In this document: one piece after another, positions 48,394 through 61,227 of the stretch
Layout of the letters: each line of letters opens with the position of its first letter
How positions within the stretch are numbered: position 1 is the stretch's first letter
From: Boswellia sacra
Taxonomy: Eukaryota > Streptophyta > Magnoliopsida > Sapindales > Burseraceae
DNA: 64,000 nucleotides
Reading direction: 5' to 3'
NCBI GenBank assembly: GCA_013180625.2
Contig: SNVD02014502.1
Coordinates: forward strand, 124,001 to 188,000
Made by a program: the position numbers and the translations under genes
Notes under the pieces: model-generated
What the model was told of the DNA's origin: nothing
The model's database searches: none
The model's input: the letters and a program-made list of their open reading frames with translations, nothing else

Positions 48394-49397
48394 ATGGCGA
48401 CAAAGACAAACGTTCTAATGTTATTTCTTGTTCTGATATTGTTTCTTTTACTTGCAGAGAACAATGTAAGCCTCTCTCTCAGCCATATGTTAAAATATAT
48501 TTATATATTCAATTTCATTTCAGCTTCTATCTTCTCTCTGTATTCTCTATTTCACCAGGGTCCCGTTCGGTTATGAATTTTGTGTTTTGTGTTTTAAAAA
48601 TTTCCATATGAAGTGAATATAGAAGATGTTGGCATGTTTATCATGTCAGAATTTCTGATATGGCATGTTTAAGCTATAACAATATTCTCCAACTTCTTCC
48701 ATTATCTTCTCGTTCAATTTCATTAACATCAAAACACATGCATGCATCAACAAATCAATGCTGCTACAGGCTCCTGGATCTTGCGTTACTTGCTAAATCA
48801 TCATCATCATCATCTCTCTCTTCCTACAGGCTACTAGCATTAGTGAGGCTCCAACTCCTCAGCCACAGCCAAGTAGCAACAATAATACCATGGTGAGATT
48901 ACATTAATTTGTAATGGCCTTATGGGTAGCATTGATTCATATATTACGTTAATCTGCCAATTTCATGTTTTAAATAGTTTCTAGTTTTCTTATCTCAATT
49001 TCCATCTTGTTTTTCTTTTATATTTCAGCATGGTATAACACAAGGCAGCCTACAGCCTCAAGGTAATTAAGAATTGATGTAAAAATTAATGCTATAAAAA
49101 AACGAGAGTACTTATATTGGACAAATTCTTTATGATTTCCATTTATCACTCGAATATATTAGAATTTGGGCAAGTCATTTATCTGATCATATCAGTGTGT
49201 ATGGTACACTTGCAGAGTGCGGACCACGTTGCACAGTGAGATGCTCAAAGACACAATACAAGAAGCCGTGCATGTTCTTTTGCCAGAAGTGCTGCGCCAA
49301 GTGCTTATGTGTGCCTCCTGGAACTTATGGGAACAAGCAATTTTGCCCTTGTTACAATAACTGGAAAACAAAGAGAGGAGGACCCAAATGCCCTTGA
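48394..49397 (+). CDS. GASA/snakin family cysteine-rich secreted peptide
   Basis: Four exons join in phase to 116 aa: 48394-48465, 48830-48892, 49029-49062 and 49216-49397. Exon 1 is a hydrophobic signal peptide (VLMLFLVLILFLLLAENN). Exons 2-3 form a Pro/Gln/Asn-rich variable spacer (APTPQPQPSSNNNTM). Exon 4 carries the whole GASA domain with all 12 cysteines in the family spacing (C-GPR-C-TVR-C, C-MFF-C-QK-CC-AK-C-L-C, C-P-C, final C before Pro). It ends in the canonical PKCP. Family members are small apoplastic peptides induced by gibberellin that act in growth, flowering and antimicrobial defence. A second possible acceptor lies at about 48769 (CTACAGGCT repeated), so alternative exon 2 starts are possible. 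The 3' flank is duplicated at 61561 without the gene. Confidence 0.93.
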
Positions 49398-49507
49398 ACA
49401 ATTATCTAACTACTTAATTTTTCTACCTTAATTTTACTGGTCACATGGCTGTATCACCCTTAAATATTAATTTGTTCTTTTTGTTTGTTTGTTCTTTCTT
49501 TTGCCTG

Positions 49508-51150
49508 TCTCTTTGCCTTTGATAACATTTATTTACAGATGTTTGTTTGCTAACTAAGCGCATGACTATCCATTATATATATATTTATTATTGTATCAGG
49601 ATTTTATCCTCTTGAATCTTGTCTATAGTAATTACTGTGTAATTATAAAGTCTTCATTATTAATTGTTATTATTAAGTGATGTGAATGGACAAATGTCAC
49701 AAAATATTTCAAAGTTTCGATAGCTGTAGATTAGGAGAGGATCCAAATTTATATTCTTTAGTTATCAACAAAAATGCAATTGTGATTAATTCCTAGAAAT
49801 TTATTTAGTTGAAATACTAATTTAAATGAAAATGATCGTTCCAAGTTCTTTATAATTATAGACTTTTACCACACAATATACATCTTGCATATAAGTATTA
49901 ATTTTCAGTTTGAATATATATATATATATATATATAAGTATTCCAAGTATGTTTTTCGATGAGGTTAATAGAACGCCAATTAGAGAGACTCCAAAGCATC
50001 CCTTACATGCTTCTTTAAATCCCTGGAAAATAGCTCTCACCGCAGCTATGCCTGGATTGCTTTTGATTGCCGGTTTTCGTGTTAATTTTCATCCAAGGAA
50101 GTGATGGTTAACGACTAATTTGACATTTATAATCTTGGATTCATTACAAAGTTGATTGAATTCCAATCCTTGATAAAACTGCCGAGTTGACCCAAAAAAA
50201 AAAAAAGAAAAAAAAAACTTCCAAATGATGCAAGATCACATGAACAGTTTGAAAAAACAGAAGGTTTCATCAAACACCTTTATATCACTTTTTTTTTTTT
50301 TTTAATTTTGGACCTCTAACCTGAAAACACTTCATCAAAGAACCTACCATCTGTAGACTAAAAGTATGAGGAACACGAAAATCTATTAGAATATTGAGGT
50401 CATTCCAAAGTATGTGGACTCAAATTTATATTCTAGACACCTATTTACTCACTGCACTTGATATATAAAATTAAATTAAAAATTTTCTCAGTTACTCTAT
50501 GCACACTTCATATTGTTAGAATAACTCTTCTTTAAGATATTTTTAACTTCTCTATCGGTTTTCCTTTTAGCACCTCTGGAACCATATATAACATCTATTT
50601 TCAGTTATCTTTTATGTTGTTTCGAGGTCGGTGGTGTTTAGGCAAACATTCCACCTTGGATTAGGCCATAAGAGAGGATTGGGTTGGGTTAGCAAGGGAA
50701 GGCCGACGTAACACAGTGTCCAAAACCTATAACGAATAGAGAAAGCCCAAGAAAAAGCCCAAGCAAGGGAACAAACCTTCAACTTAAATCTAATGCCTTG
50801 AGGTTTGGACTAACCATTTTAAATCTACTAAAACTAACATTTTGATCTTTATATATAAGGGGTGAAAATATTTGACATGATACATCAATGCATGACAAAC
50901 ACAACATGAATTAGTGGGTTGAGGTTGGCCTTAATCATATTCGTGTCAAAAGATTTAATTTATTTAATAATTGTATTGCGTTCTTGTTGAGAGTCTCCAC
51001 CCTATGTATGACATAAAATTGTTTATTGACACAAGATTTATAACACAAATTTATTTGTGAAATGATTAATAGCTTATGAAATTTTTTTGAATTATTAAGA
51101 CTAACTAAGATTGCTTTTGTAACTTAATAATATTTACAAAAAAAAATGTA
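49508..51150. repeat. Segmental duplication, copy 1 (GASA 3' flank)
   Basis: From about 49508 (CTCTTTGCCTTTGATAAC) the sequence matches 61561 onward in the same orientation over its whole length, except for two insertions in the other copy. The match continues into the left part of the hAT element at 50857, to the point where the other copy leaves the window. No coding sequence is recognised in it. Confidence 0.85.
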
Positions 51151-51535
51151 TTGTGCATTATATTTTTGTAGTTGATGTTTGGATGAGATTTGATGATGTC
51201 GACGGACCTCAAATTATATATTACAAACTTTATGATATATATAGACTTTATTGTAGCTTATATACTTCAATTTCTTTATCTTTTTTGTTTTAAATAAGGT
51301 ATAATCATGTTTACTCGTGTCAAACTTGCAATTTTTGTTAGGTATATAAACATGTTAAATAGGATATATTCCTATTTGATACAAACATGACTTGTTTATT
51401 ATGTGTTTTATCGTGTTGTGATAGTGTTTCGACTTTAATTTTAATACGAATAATAAATGTACTGAGTTAATGTTGATAAAAATTTTTGTTAAATCTTACC
51501 TCGATATGATGTGCTAATAAGAATTGTCACCCCTA
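50857..51535. mobile_element. Aged hAT element related to the CGTGT-rich copy
   Basis: The ends AAGGGGTGAAAAT and AATTGTCACCCCTA are inverted (right end identical to that of 5516-6306) and are bounded by a perfect 8-bp target duplication TTATATAT at 50849-50856 and 51536-51543. Internally, degenerate CGTGT/ACACG-like motifs remain. It is older than the sharp copy at 5516. Its left part is present again at about 63870-64000. Confidence 0.75.
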
Positions 51536-51543
51536 TTATATAT

Positions 51544-54015
51544 TAGCCTAATCTAACATTAATACCCCTGAAACTAACTAATCTATATCAAATGTAAGGT
51601 TAAAATTATTATGGTGTGTTATTTTATGAATCCAGTATTTTTGTTTTCAATTGAATTTAGAAATATGTGATTGATTTTGAATTATTTTGAATTTTAAAAA
51701 GGATATGTGATTGAGATTGAGTATGTAAATTACATAAAAAAATGTACAGCATAAAAAACAGGACTTTAATTCATAAAAGAAGACAGCCTAATTTCTTAAA
51801 CCTTTCGATACAAGTTATTTGATTAACCCAACCTCATGAGTATTTGTGCAAAGTTTTCCTCGTATGAAGCAAGGCAAAGAAATAAAGTGGGAAGTTTTCA
51901 GTGCGAGGTGACAAGCACCACATATATGAGCTTTACTTTGATTATGGCAAAAAAAAAAATAATGAAATTTACATCCAACTTGAAGGTGAAGTGGATGTCT
52001 GAATACGTGTCTACATGACACACAAAAAATAATTCAAGGTCGAAGTTACTGGCGGAAAAGTATCAATATCAGTATTATTTCATTTAAAAAAATTAATAAG
52101 TATCAACATCAGTATTATTTTATTTTAAAAAATTAACTGTAGCATCTTATGTATCAACTTGCATGTACATAAATGTATACTAGCTGGAAATAGCTAAAGC
52201 TAATGAATCTATAATGTCTCTCGGAGCTTAAAAGAAAATTACATCATAAATGTTATGACATAAAATTAAAACTATTACAACTACTGTATCATTCATTATA
52301 TCATCACACTATTTACTTGACAAATCTATATTAAGTACATATTATTTAAAATATAAAATTTGAAATACAATTTGAAAAGAGTATAGAATGAAAGGAAGTA
52401 CTAATCCATTTAACTAAGCGCAGGGCTCCAGCTTTTTATTCAATTTTGAATTTTGTACCCCTCTATATTGCTTCATTCACCACTTAAAACAACACTAGCA
52501 ATTTGGATATTAGTTGAATTCAACATTTCATCTATTCAACAGTTCAACTTCAAGTTTAACTTTCTCAAAAAACTTGGCCCTGAAATGATAAATTACCGGT
52601 GAAAAGTGCCAGTATTTTTTTCTCATTAAAGTGTTTACTTTGTAGTGATAACAAAGGGCAGCAGGATACAAGAAACTATGGAGTTCATGGGTCTCCTTCC
52701 GACCATGCTGCAAACTACTTTCAAGTGATATGATGTTTATTCTTCAACAAACTTAATTCATCCTTGTAATTTTCTGTGTACTAGACATTTTCTTCCTCTA
52801 AAACTTATTTTTAGTGTTGAAAATTTTAAATGTTTTTGAAAAATAAAAATTTTTATTAAAATCAATTAGATAAGTACAACATTATAATTCATTGGCATAA
52901 TGAATGGTTTTGCTTGATATAGAGTGATAAATATAACATCTAAAATTTTTGAACTTTTATTATTTTTCAACATATGCATAAAAATATGACTATTTTTTCA
53001 ATTAACCCAGAAATCTTTCTCAGTTAATGGTCATACATCTTCCGAAAAGGATAAGAAAAAAAAAGTTTGTAATTGGAAGGCAAAGATTGAAAAGAGACTG
53101 CCGACAGTTTCCCAGTAACCACTAGGTAATAGCTACTTTAATTGCCTTTCCCAACATTGCAGTAATCACATTTACTTTTTCTTTTTTGCCAACATTTCAT
53201 GGATCACCCTGCAGTTGAAAAGTTGACTTTGACGTAGGAGATTTTCTGTTTATTTATATTTTTTTAAGGCTTTGAAGTTTTATGTTTTGTGGTTGAGGTT
53301 TATTTGGCGGTTAACTTGCAAGGTATATCCCTTGGCATATCCCAGTTTCCACCAAACCAAATAGCCTCCGCGTGCTGGCTGCGCTACGCAGGCCGCCTTC
53401 GCGGTAGATTCTCCAATTTTCTACTCAAAACTTGACTATTCAAAACAACCAAAACTCTTAAAATAATTGCAAACCCAATTCAACTTTATTCATGATTCAT
53501 CCATCTTTGTACAATTTTAATAGACTTGCCTCATCATAAAGTGGAAAAAAAAAAAATGAATTTTAACGTCATTCATAATATAAAAAAATCTCAAAAATAA
53601 CTAACAAACCACGAGGCCGTTAAAATATGACTTAACAATAGTATGATAATAAAAATTAAATTAATACACCGTATCATATCACATATTTTATTAATATTAA
53701 TTGATATTATGCAACATTCGATAACATATACATCAAAATTCGATTCATCATTCCACAAATCATGATGATCGATGCACTAAAAAAAAAAAGATCATAACCC
53801 AAAAAGAAAAAAAATTCATGAATTCCCATATAAAATCCATGAAAATAACATCTAAAAACAAGACAACATAATGTAGAGCAATACTATCAATCTATACATG
53901 ACGAGTTATGACATGTATACAAATACAATTCAAGAAGTAAACAAACTAAAACCTCTTCTTGAATCAATTCACTCTTGAACAAACAACTGCCCGTGTTATA
54001 TCTAAGAATAATTAA
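51544..54015. other. Intergenic; short tandem duplication and one GC-rich patch
   Basis: A 39-bp unit (AAGTATCAATATCAGTATTA core) is repeated at 52059-52097 and 52098-52137. A GC-rich patch at about 53365-53405 stands out in AT-rich flanks but encodes nothing recognisable. The last part is probably 3' flank of the minus-strand gene. Confidence 0.45.
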
Positions 54016-54330
54016 TTACATGGGCAATTCTCCAACGTTGTTTGGAACATCCGATGATTTCTTCATGATTGGCAAGGGAGCAGCTGCTGATGTTGCAGCC
54101 ATGCGGGCTGCGGAGACTTGCACGGAGGATTGTGGACGAGGGTACAAGTAGTCAGTAGGGAAGAAGTAGTACTGCTGCATAGGAAGAGCCGCCGCTTTGT
54201 CAGTAGAAGTCTGCAAAGGAACAGACTTTGATGGTGAAGCTGGTGATGGGGATGGAGATGCTGATGATGACGGTGATGAACGTGGGTAGAGGATATCTGT
54301 CGGGAAGAAGTTGTATTGAAGGCCAGCCAT
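54016..54330 (-). CDS. Small plant protein with duplicated FFPTD-x-LYPR motif, unknown function
   Basis: This intronless frame of 104 aa starts MAGLQYNFFPTDILYPR. The motif recurs at about residues 53-66 as QYYFFPTDYLYPRP. Between the copies lies a Ser/Pro/Ala-rich stretch (SSPSSSASPSPSPASPS), and the C-terminus is Ala-rich, ending NNVGELPM. No signal peptide, membrane segment or catalytic motif is visible. A TATA box at 54440-54445 and a short 5' leader support a real gene. I recall similar short stress-responsive plant proteins starting MAGLQ-YFFPTD but know of no assigned function. The repeated aromatic/Pro motif looks like a peptide-binding linear motif; that is inference. Confidence 0.75.
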   Translation of the reverse strand: MAGLQYNFFPTDILYPRSSPSSSASPSPSPASPSKSVPLQTSTDKAAALPMQQYYFFPTDYLYPRPQSSVQVSAARMAATSAAAPLPIMKKSSDVPNNVGELPM

Positions 54331-54439
54331 GGAATCTCTGTAAGTGATCGCTTATCTAGAAAGTGTTTGGAGAGGGAAATATGGAAGAGAATATCCGGCT
54401 TTTGCTGTTTGTTGAATGTTGAGTGAGTGAGGTTGTTCA

Positions 54440-54445
54440 TTTATA
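54440..54445 (-). promoter_or_regulatory. TATA box of the FFPTD-motif gene
   Basis: TATAAA on the minus strand is about 110 bases upstream of the ATG. An ACACGTCA element (about 54480-54487), related to ABRE/G-box cores, lies just upstream and hints at stress or ABA control. Confidence 0.6.
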
Positions 54446-54972
54446 GAGAGGGAAAAAAAAACAAAAAATCAATCAATTAACACGTCACATGGGGTTCTGG
54501 AAACCGTTGGTAAAACCTTTGAATTTCTGCTTACCGTGTGCTCTCGGCAATTGAGGATATTTTATTTATTTACTTGTGACAAATTATTATTATGACACTA
54601 TAACTAGACATTATATAAATTGATTTACTGTTTATTTAGGTTGATTATACGTAGAGTTAGGATCAGGTTTTATGACACCACATTTTTTATATAAATTTTT
54701 ATATAAATTATGAATTATTGGATTAATCAATTCTCAACCGTTGAAATTCAATTGAACAATAGTTATTTCTGAAGTCCGTTGATTACGCATTTTAAACTGA
54801 ATATCAATTGTTTAAAATTGGTTGATACAACATCTCATAATTTGTATATAAATTGTATTAAAAATGTGGGATCATTAAACTTAAATATACAATTAAATTA
54901 TACATCTTATCTATACGATCTAATGTATCACAATGTCATTATGTGGACACTTTTCACTTTACATATTAAAAA

Positions 54973-54976
<4 letters not shown>

Positions 54977-55023
<47 letters not shown>
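54977..55023. repeat. (TA)n microsatellite
   Basis: An uninterrupted dinucleotide run of more than 20 TA units; no gene uses it. Confidence 0.95.
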
Positions 55024-55026
<3 letters not shown>

Positions 55027-57859
55027 ATTTTGCATCCACATTTGTGCCACCATGGCTTTAGATTATATATATTTGACTGTATAACTTGGTTATATATACT
55101 ATATTACTCTAAAATTATTTAATATATCTCATATAGATAATATGATTAAATATTTATAGATTGATAAAAATTAAAAAATAATCATAAATGATGTAATAAT
55201 TATCTGTTCACTGAGATTATAAATTATTATAACTATGTGGCTTGGAAGCATGTGGAAGGATTTTCTCCTATTATTTTTAATATTATGAATACATTTAGCG
55301 TGGATCTTAAATTTATATGTGACTGATTTGATGTCATCCGAATATCACTAGATTGATAAAAATCAATCATAAATTACAAAATTACAACAAATGATACGAT
55401 ATTGTATAAATGGTATGAAACTAATTAGTTATAAGGAAGAATTATATGTATGAGATTAATATAACTAATTCATATAAACGTGATAAAAGAGCAATATAAC
55501 TATTTTATATGAGTCAAGTCATACAGACATGACACATTATCAATGGATGAATAAAAATAATAATTATTATAATAAATAATAAGATAATTATCAATTCAGT
55601 ATATAGGTTAAATTCCGTAGAGTGTTTGTAAATATAGTATTATTGATTCAATAAATTATATTACAACAAATTATATTAAAATTATATGTATAAAGTTATT
55701 TTTATGTACTCTCTGTCTTGGGCGCATGTGAGGGGATTTCCTCAGCATTTAACAAAGTGGGAGAGGGAACATGAAAAGTTTTTTCTAGTATTGATTAATT
55801 TTTTTTTTATTTCAAAATTAATATAATCTTTTATTATAATCGAGGTGATAATATTTAAGAATTAACCAAATTTGAATCTTAAAATCCTCTCTCAAAATTC
55901 AAAGAAGTGTACATCAACAGATAATATATCCTAGTTTTGAAAAGTGTACTATGTTATTAGTGTAATTCGGACACAGTAATGTATAGTATTATGCTAATAT
56001 TTTACCTATTAATTATAATATTAAAATGACAAATAGTAATTATGTATTATATATTATTATAATTAAAATTTATTTTGTTACAAATTTTGATGAATTCAAT
56101 GTTGAATAATAGACCCATTTATATGAATTAACAGTCAAATTATATGAAAGGGATTCTAATAAATTTTATAATACAAAAATGGTAGGAAATTAATTGTATA
56201 GATAAATAATGTAAAATATGCCAAAAGATAATAGTAAGTCATAAATGGTCTCTTAATTTTTAAGGAAGATTATTATTCATTTATTTGCAGATATTGCTTG
56301 TTATTGACAATTTGTATCGACGTCTCTTTAGATTTGACATATATGAAAATTCGTTAAAAAATCTTTTCACAAATTTTAAAAAGTGACGTAAACTTGATGC
56401 GTTTTGCTACGGTTGTAAAAAAAAAAAATTATAAACACAATGTAAAAGTCGTAAATGAATGAATAAAAGTTGTATGTACAAAAGTCGTAAATAAAAAATA
56501 TGTAAAAGTCGTAAATACGATTTTTTTTCATTCGTTTACGATATTTAGACATATATTTACGTTTTTTATTTACTACGATACAGTTGCTGTAAACTCAAAC
56601 TTGATTTGTTATTGGAAATATGTCAATAACTTTCTTCGATTCTCCTAAAAATTTTCACAAACCTTTCAATTACAAGAAACTGAACAAGTCAAATTTATCA
56701 TCTTTTACTCTGTTACTCAAACAAAACAGAAAAATTATCCAGTTTTCTTCAATGATAATGAAATAAAAGGACTTCCAAAAGCCTTGACCTATCATTCATC
56801 AACCCCACCTCAACAACTAACAATCAAACCATATAATATGATTTGAGATTTTAATTATGGGTATATTTTAATAGAGGGCTTCAAATATTAGTAAACCCAC
56901 CTGTCTATAAAGTTTAAGCTTTTATAGAAAGTGGCAAATTGGTATTAAAGTCATAATGACTTAACGGTCTCAAGTTCGACATAATCTATATTGCAAGTAC
57001 ACGTGAGAGGGCGTAATATGAAATTTAAAAGTATTAGGTTAAACCCATGTTAAATAAGCTTAAGTTAAAAAAAAGGGACAAAACTTAATAATATTTATAG
57101 TTTCACAAATCAGTATTTTTCTTTTTTATAACATATCACTTTTTATGGACACCATAATTTATATAAATAATCAATAATATTAGGTATACAAACAAATTAT
57201 ACAACCTAACTCATAGAACCTGATATAGTACAAATATATTTGACGAGTGGATCACATTTTATTTATTAAAAACTATATAATTTATTTTTTATTTTTATCC
57301 GCCTAATAAATTTACGCATATATCACGTGTCAACTTGCAATGCAATCACATCAAGGCAAGGCAGAGCAAATTTATATTATTTTATTCTTTTCAATATGAA
57401 AAATTTTCTAATACCTTCCCACAAAACCATTTTAATTATTTAGTCGATAAGAGTGTAAAAAGACTACCCACAGTACATGAGACACATGTTTTAAGACACA
57501 AAACCATGAAAAAAAAAGTAAATAAAAAATGATACGAGGTACATGAGAAAATAAAGACGACAATAATGCATAAAACCGTCTTTGCATTAGAAATTGATGC
57601 ACAACCATGTATTATAGCAGCGATAACAAAAGAAACACCAAAAAAAAAAAAAAAAACCAGAAAGAGACTGGTCTATTCAATGAATGCTAACGTAAGAAGA
57701 TTGTAATACGATCCACATCGTCCACAATGCAATATATTTGTTGATTTTTTGGAGGTAATATTAACAGGTACATTTCATTATTATCCACATTGCTTGCAAA
57801 TTGTATCAGGATCCTCATTGCATTTCATTAAATAGTGCATTGTATTATCACACTGGGCC
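55024..57859. other. Intergenic, AT-rich
   Basis: There is no gene. It contains the foldback MITE copy at about 56408-56595 and many A/T homopolymers. Confidence 0.5.
56408..56595. mobile_element. Foldback MITE, CGTAAAT family, copy 2
   Basis: Left-arm AAGTCGTAAAT motifs (three) mirror right-arm ATTTACG/CGTTTACGAT motifs. The ends read TACGGTTGTA and CGATACAGTTGCTGTA. It is similar in build to the copies at 25129 and 60984. Confidence 0.55.
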
Positions 57860-58461
57860 TACAAGCAAATCTAAGCATTTTCTTGAACAGCACGGTTGCC
57901 ATTCTTCCCTCCTTACAAACCATTAGACTAAAACCTAATCGGAAAATCCTCTGAAAAACCACAAAACCGTCATGAACCCTTCTTAAATTGCAAAATCAAT
58001 TAAGCAAAATGTTTAAAGAAATCAGGGAAAACCCCAAGTGCAGTCAATTTATTGTGTAGCAATATAACATGATGGTAATGTTTATTCTTAGCAAGTGCAG
58101 TAAACAATATAAAGAATGATTCGATAAAGAGGCGGGTTGCATATGAATCATGTACCCAAAGAAGTAAATGGCTTCATTGAGGGTGAAATTACCTGATTTG
58201 CAAGTTTCGTGAAGAAATTTAGAAAGTGGGGTTTCGTTTTGTGATTTTGTTAAGAAAGCTTGAGAGTTGGGTTTTGGAAAATGAAGTCATGAGGTTGAGT
58301 GAGTGAATCAGAGCGAGTAAAGATGAAAGCTTATCTCTCAAAGAAGAAGTTGGAGTTGGAAAACCATTGAAGAAGTCACAGCAACTCAATGGAACAATCA
58401 CAGAGACAGAGAGTGATGCAGCAACCCCTAACAGGTAAGGAAAAGGAGTTGGAATGGCCAC
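57860..58461 (-). pseudogene. Truncated N-terminal copy of an Rf-like PPR gene
   Basis: The frame begins at ATG 58290 (MTSFSKTQLSSFLNKITKRNPTF) and hits TAA. Beyond it, in shifted frames, comes typical PPR-leader sequence, then fragments such as CKEGRMATVLFKKMLRFACRP at about 57880-57930. Only the leader and one or two repeat pieces remain. Upstream and leader sequence match copy B (60690-60940) base for base over long stretches, so this is a partial tandem duplicate. The same TTC-TAA break occurs in both. Confidence 0.75.
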
Positions 58462-59050
58462 TCAGTAAAGGGGTGTGTAGAGTATTTTTGTAGAGTTACA
58501 TAGCTCTGCCCTTTTTTTGACGTCCAAATTTCTGTTAAGAGAAATAATATTCGTCGAATACATCAATTCATGAAATTCCAGATCTCAAATGAAGTTCAAC
58601 TATCCTTGGAGATTCCACAAACCAACAAAAAGGCATATTCAACACAAAACAGAAGAGAAGAACAAAAACAAAGAAAAGTGCATAGTTTTGAAAAGATAAG
58701 AGAGAAACAGTTAAATGTTAAGCAAAGCAAACTCACCACCATTCATCATTTGTTAGAACTTACAAATTCAACAATGACAGGTTGATTGCGGCCTATAAAC
58801 CAGGCAATTTCGAAAAACTGATATATGTTACAAGTTCGAAACTGTCATCTGCGAAAAATAAAGTTAACAGAAAAAAAAAAAAAAAAACAAAGAACTCACC
58901 TTTCTGACATCTAATAATTACGGTTTCACTTCACAAATCATATAGAAATTGCAGCAATATGCCTCCACATTTTGTAACTTCCTCTTCTTGCTTAAAGTGT
59001 TCAAAATCTAGAAGGTCTACTTTGTATACCGCAATTGCTATCTACTCTTA
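58462..59050. other. Spacer between PPR relics
   Basis: This lies between the 5' flank of the truncated copy and the 3' flank of copy B. It includes an oligo-A run near 58870-58890. No gene is seen. Confidence 0.5.
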
Positions 59051-60910
59051 TCAACATTCATCGTGCCAATTATTTTTCAACTCTTGGACAGGAAACGATG
59101 GAAGCAACTTAAGACATTCATTGTAATTTTCATCCTTTGCAAGCAAATCTATGACAATAGAAGCTGCGGATACATCAGGCATCAACTTTTGCTTTGCCAT
59201 TTTGTCAAGAAGTTCACAAACTTTCAGCCCTTTATTACTTTTCCAAAAACCATTCATTAGTGTATTAAATGTTACTACATCTGGATCACAACCTTTTTCC
59301 TCCATTTGCAATAACAAATCATTTGCTTCATCCAGTTTTCCCTCTTTACAAAGCCCACTAATCAAGGAGCTATATGTTGAAACAGTTGACACTAGGCCAT
59401 GATCAAGCAATTTTTTAAATACCTCCCAAGCAACTCTTAGCCTATCTGTTTTACGCAATTTATCAATGAGACAGGTAACATTTGAATGCCAAGTTCAAAC
59501 TTGCAATTTTCTAAAGTATGAAAGAAATCCAGTGCCTCTTGAACAAGGCCATTCTTGCACAGCCCATCAATGAAAATACTGTATGTATATGAATCGACTG
59601 CAACATGATTAAGCTGCATCTTCTTCAACAGTTCTCATGCATGTTTAACATGACCTGCCAGAAAAAGGCCTTTCAACAGCACGCTGTCGTAATAACATCC
59701 AGCCTAACTCTGTCTCATATCATTTCCCTATAAAGCTGCGTAGCTTCACCTATTTTCCAATTCTTGCAATATCCATTGATCAATATACTGTAACTAAAAC
59801 ATCGCTTACTAGCCATTGTATTAAATAACTCAGTTGCCTTATCAGCTCTACCTATCAGGCAGAAGCCATCTAACAGTGTGTTATAAGTAACTGTGTTAGG
59901 TTCCATACCTTCCTGAATCATAAGTTCCAACAACCCATTTGCTCCATCCACCTTCCCATTTTTGCAATGTTCATCCATCAAAACAGTAAATGTCACCACG
60001 TTAGGCCTCACACTTTCATCCAACATCAATAAATAAAGCTTTAGCCTCCTTCCAATGACCCTCAAAACACAACCCATGAACTAGAGAGATATAAACAACT
60101 ACATTTGTCGTAGTTCCCCTCCCCCTCATTTCTGAAAACAGTTGTTTTGCCTCGGTTACTAATCCTCTTTACAAAGACCATCAATAAGTGCCATATGTAA
60201 TCACATCAGGCCTACAACCAACTCTATGCATTTTCTTGAACAACAGAGTTGCATCCATGATTCTACCCTCCTTACACAAACCATTAATCAAAGTAGTGAA
60301 AGTTACAGCATTTGGACTAAAACCAAAATCAACTTTTCCATTAACCATTTCTTCATGCATCGTAAGAGCAACACGTGTTGCCAGCAAGACACAACCCCTT
60401 ATTCAAAGTGCCATATGTAACAATATTGGGACTACAACCAAATCTGAGCATTTTCTTGAACCACACAGTTGCATCCATGATTGTCCCCTCCTTGCACAAA
60501 CCATTAATCAAAGTAGTGAAACTCACAGCATCTGGACTAAAACCCATCAGGAAAATCCTCCCAAAAACCAGAAACCGTCACTACCCTTTTTAAATTGCAA
60601 AAGCAATTAAGCATTATGTTTAAAGAGAATAAATTAGGGGAAACCCCAAGTGTAGTCATTCGAAGCCGAATAAAATGATGGTAATGCTTATTCTTAGCAA
60701 GTGCAGTAAACTATATACAGAATGATTTGATAGAAGGAGTGGGTTGCATATGAATCATGGAACCAAAAGAAGTGAAGGGCTGCATCGAGGGTGCAATTAT
60801 CTGATTTACAAGTTTCATGGAGAAATTTAGAAAGTGGGGTTCCGTTTTGTGATTTTGTGAAGAAAGCTAAGAGTTGGGTTTTGGAAAATGAAGTCGTGAG
60901 GTTGGGTGAG
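59051..60910 (-). pseudogene. Rf-like (P-class) pentatricopeptide repeat protein pseudogene
   Basis: Read on the minus strand, repeats of the 35-residue PPR type follow each other but jump between frames: 60547-60353, 60387-60181, 60077-59715, 59628-59437 and 59458-59051. Clear repeat cores are AVSFTTLINGLCKEG, NTVTYNTLLDGFCLIG, SYSILINGYCKNW, VDSYTYSIFIDGLCKNG, STYSSLISGLCKEG and VVTFNTLMNGFWKS. The C-terminus ends ELKNNWHDEC. At least four frameshifts separate them. The position equivalent to the start codon of the truncated copy reads ACG (60897-60895). The P-class with this repeat style belongs to the restorer-of-fertility-like group, which binds mitochondrial RNAs. It cannot be expressed as one protein. 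Counts of repeats are approximate. Confidence 0.88.
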
Positions 60911-60983
60911 TGAATCAGAGCGAGTTAAGATGAAAGCTTATATTTCGAAAAAGGAAGTTGTAGTTGGAAAACGAGTTATAATA

Positions 60984-61227
60984 CAGTACAGTTATTGTAT
61001 CCGTATAACGGCTTTACCTCTACGTAGCATATAAAAATTATAAATATATATTTAAAAATTATAAATAAATAAAAAAAATTATATTTACGATTTTTATATT
61101 TTTTTTTATTTACGATTTTTTAATATTTTTTATAAATAATTTTTATTTATTTATTTATAATTTTTATATCGTATTTATGATTTTTATAAAAATATATAGT
61201 TATTGTATCAATTCAGTAACTGGACTG
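60984..61227. mobile_element. Foldback MITE, CGTAAAT family, copy 3 (TA target duplication)
   Basis: The ends CAGTACAGTTATTGTAT and the inverse of ATTCAGTAACTGGACTG are flanked by TA on both sides (60982-60983, 61228-61229), which fits a Tc1/mariner-type (Stowaway-like) insertion. The interior is AT-rich with mirrored ATTTACGATTTTTA motifs. It sits just upstream of the PPR relic. Confidence 0.65.
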
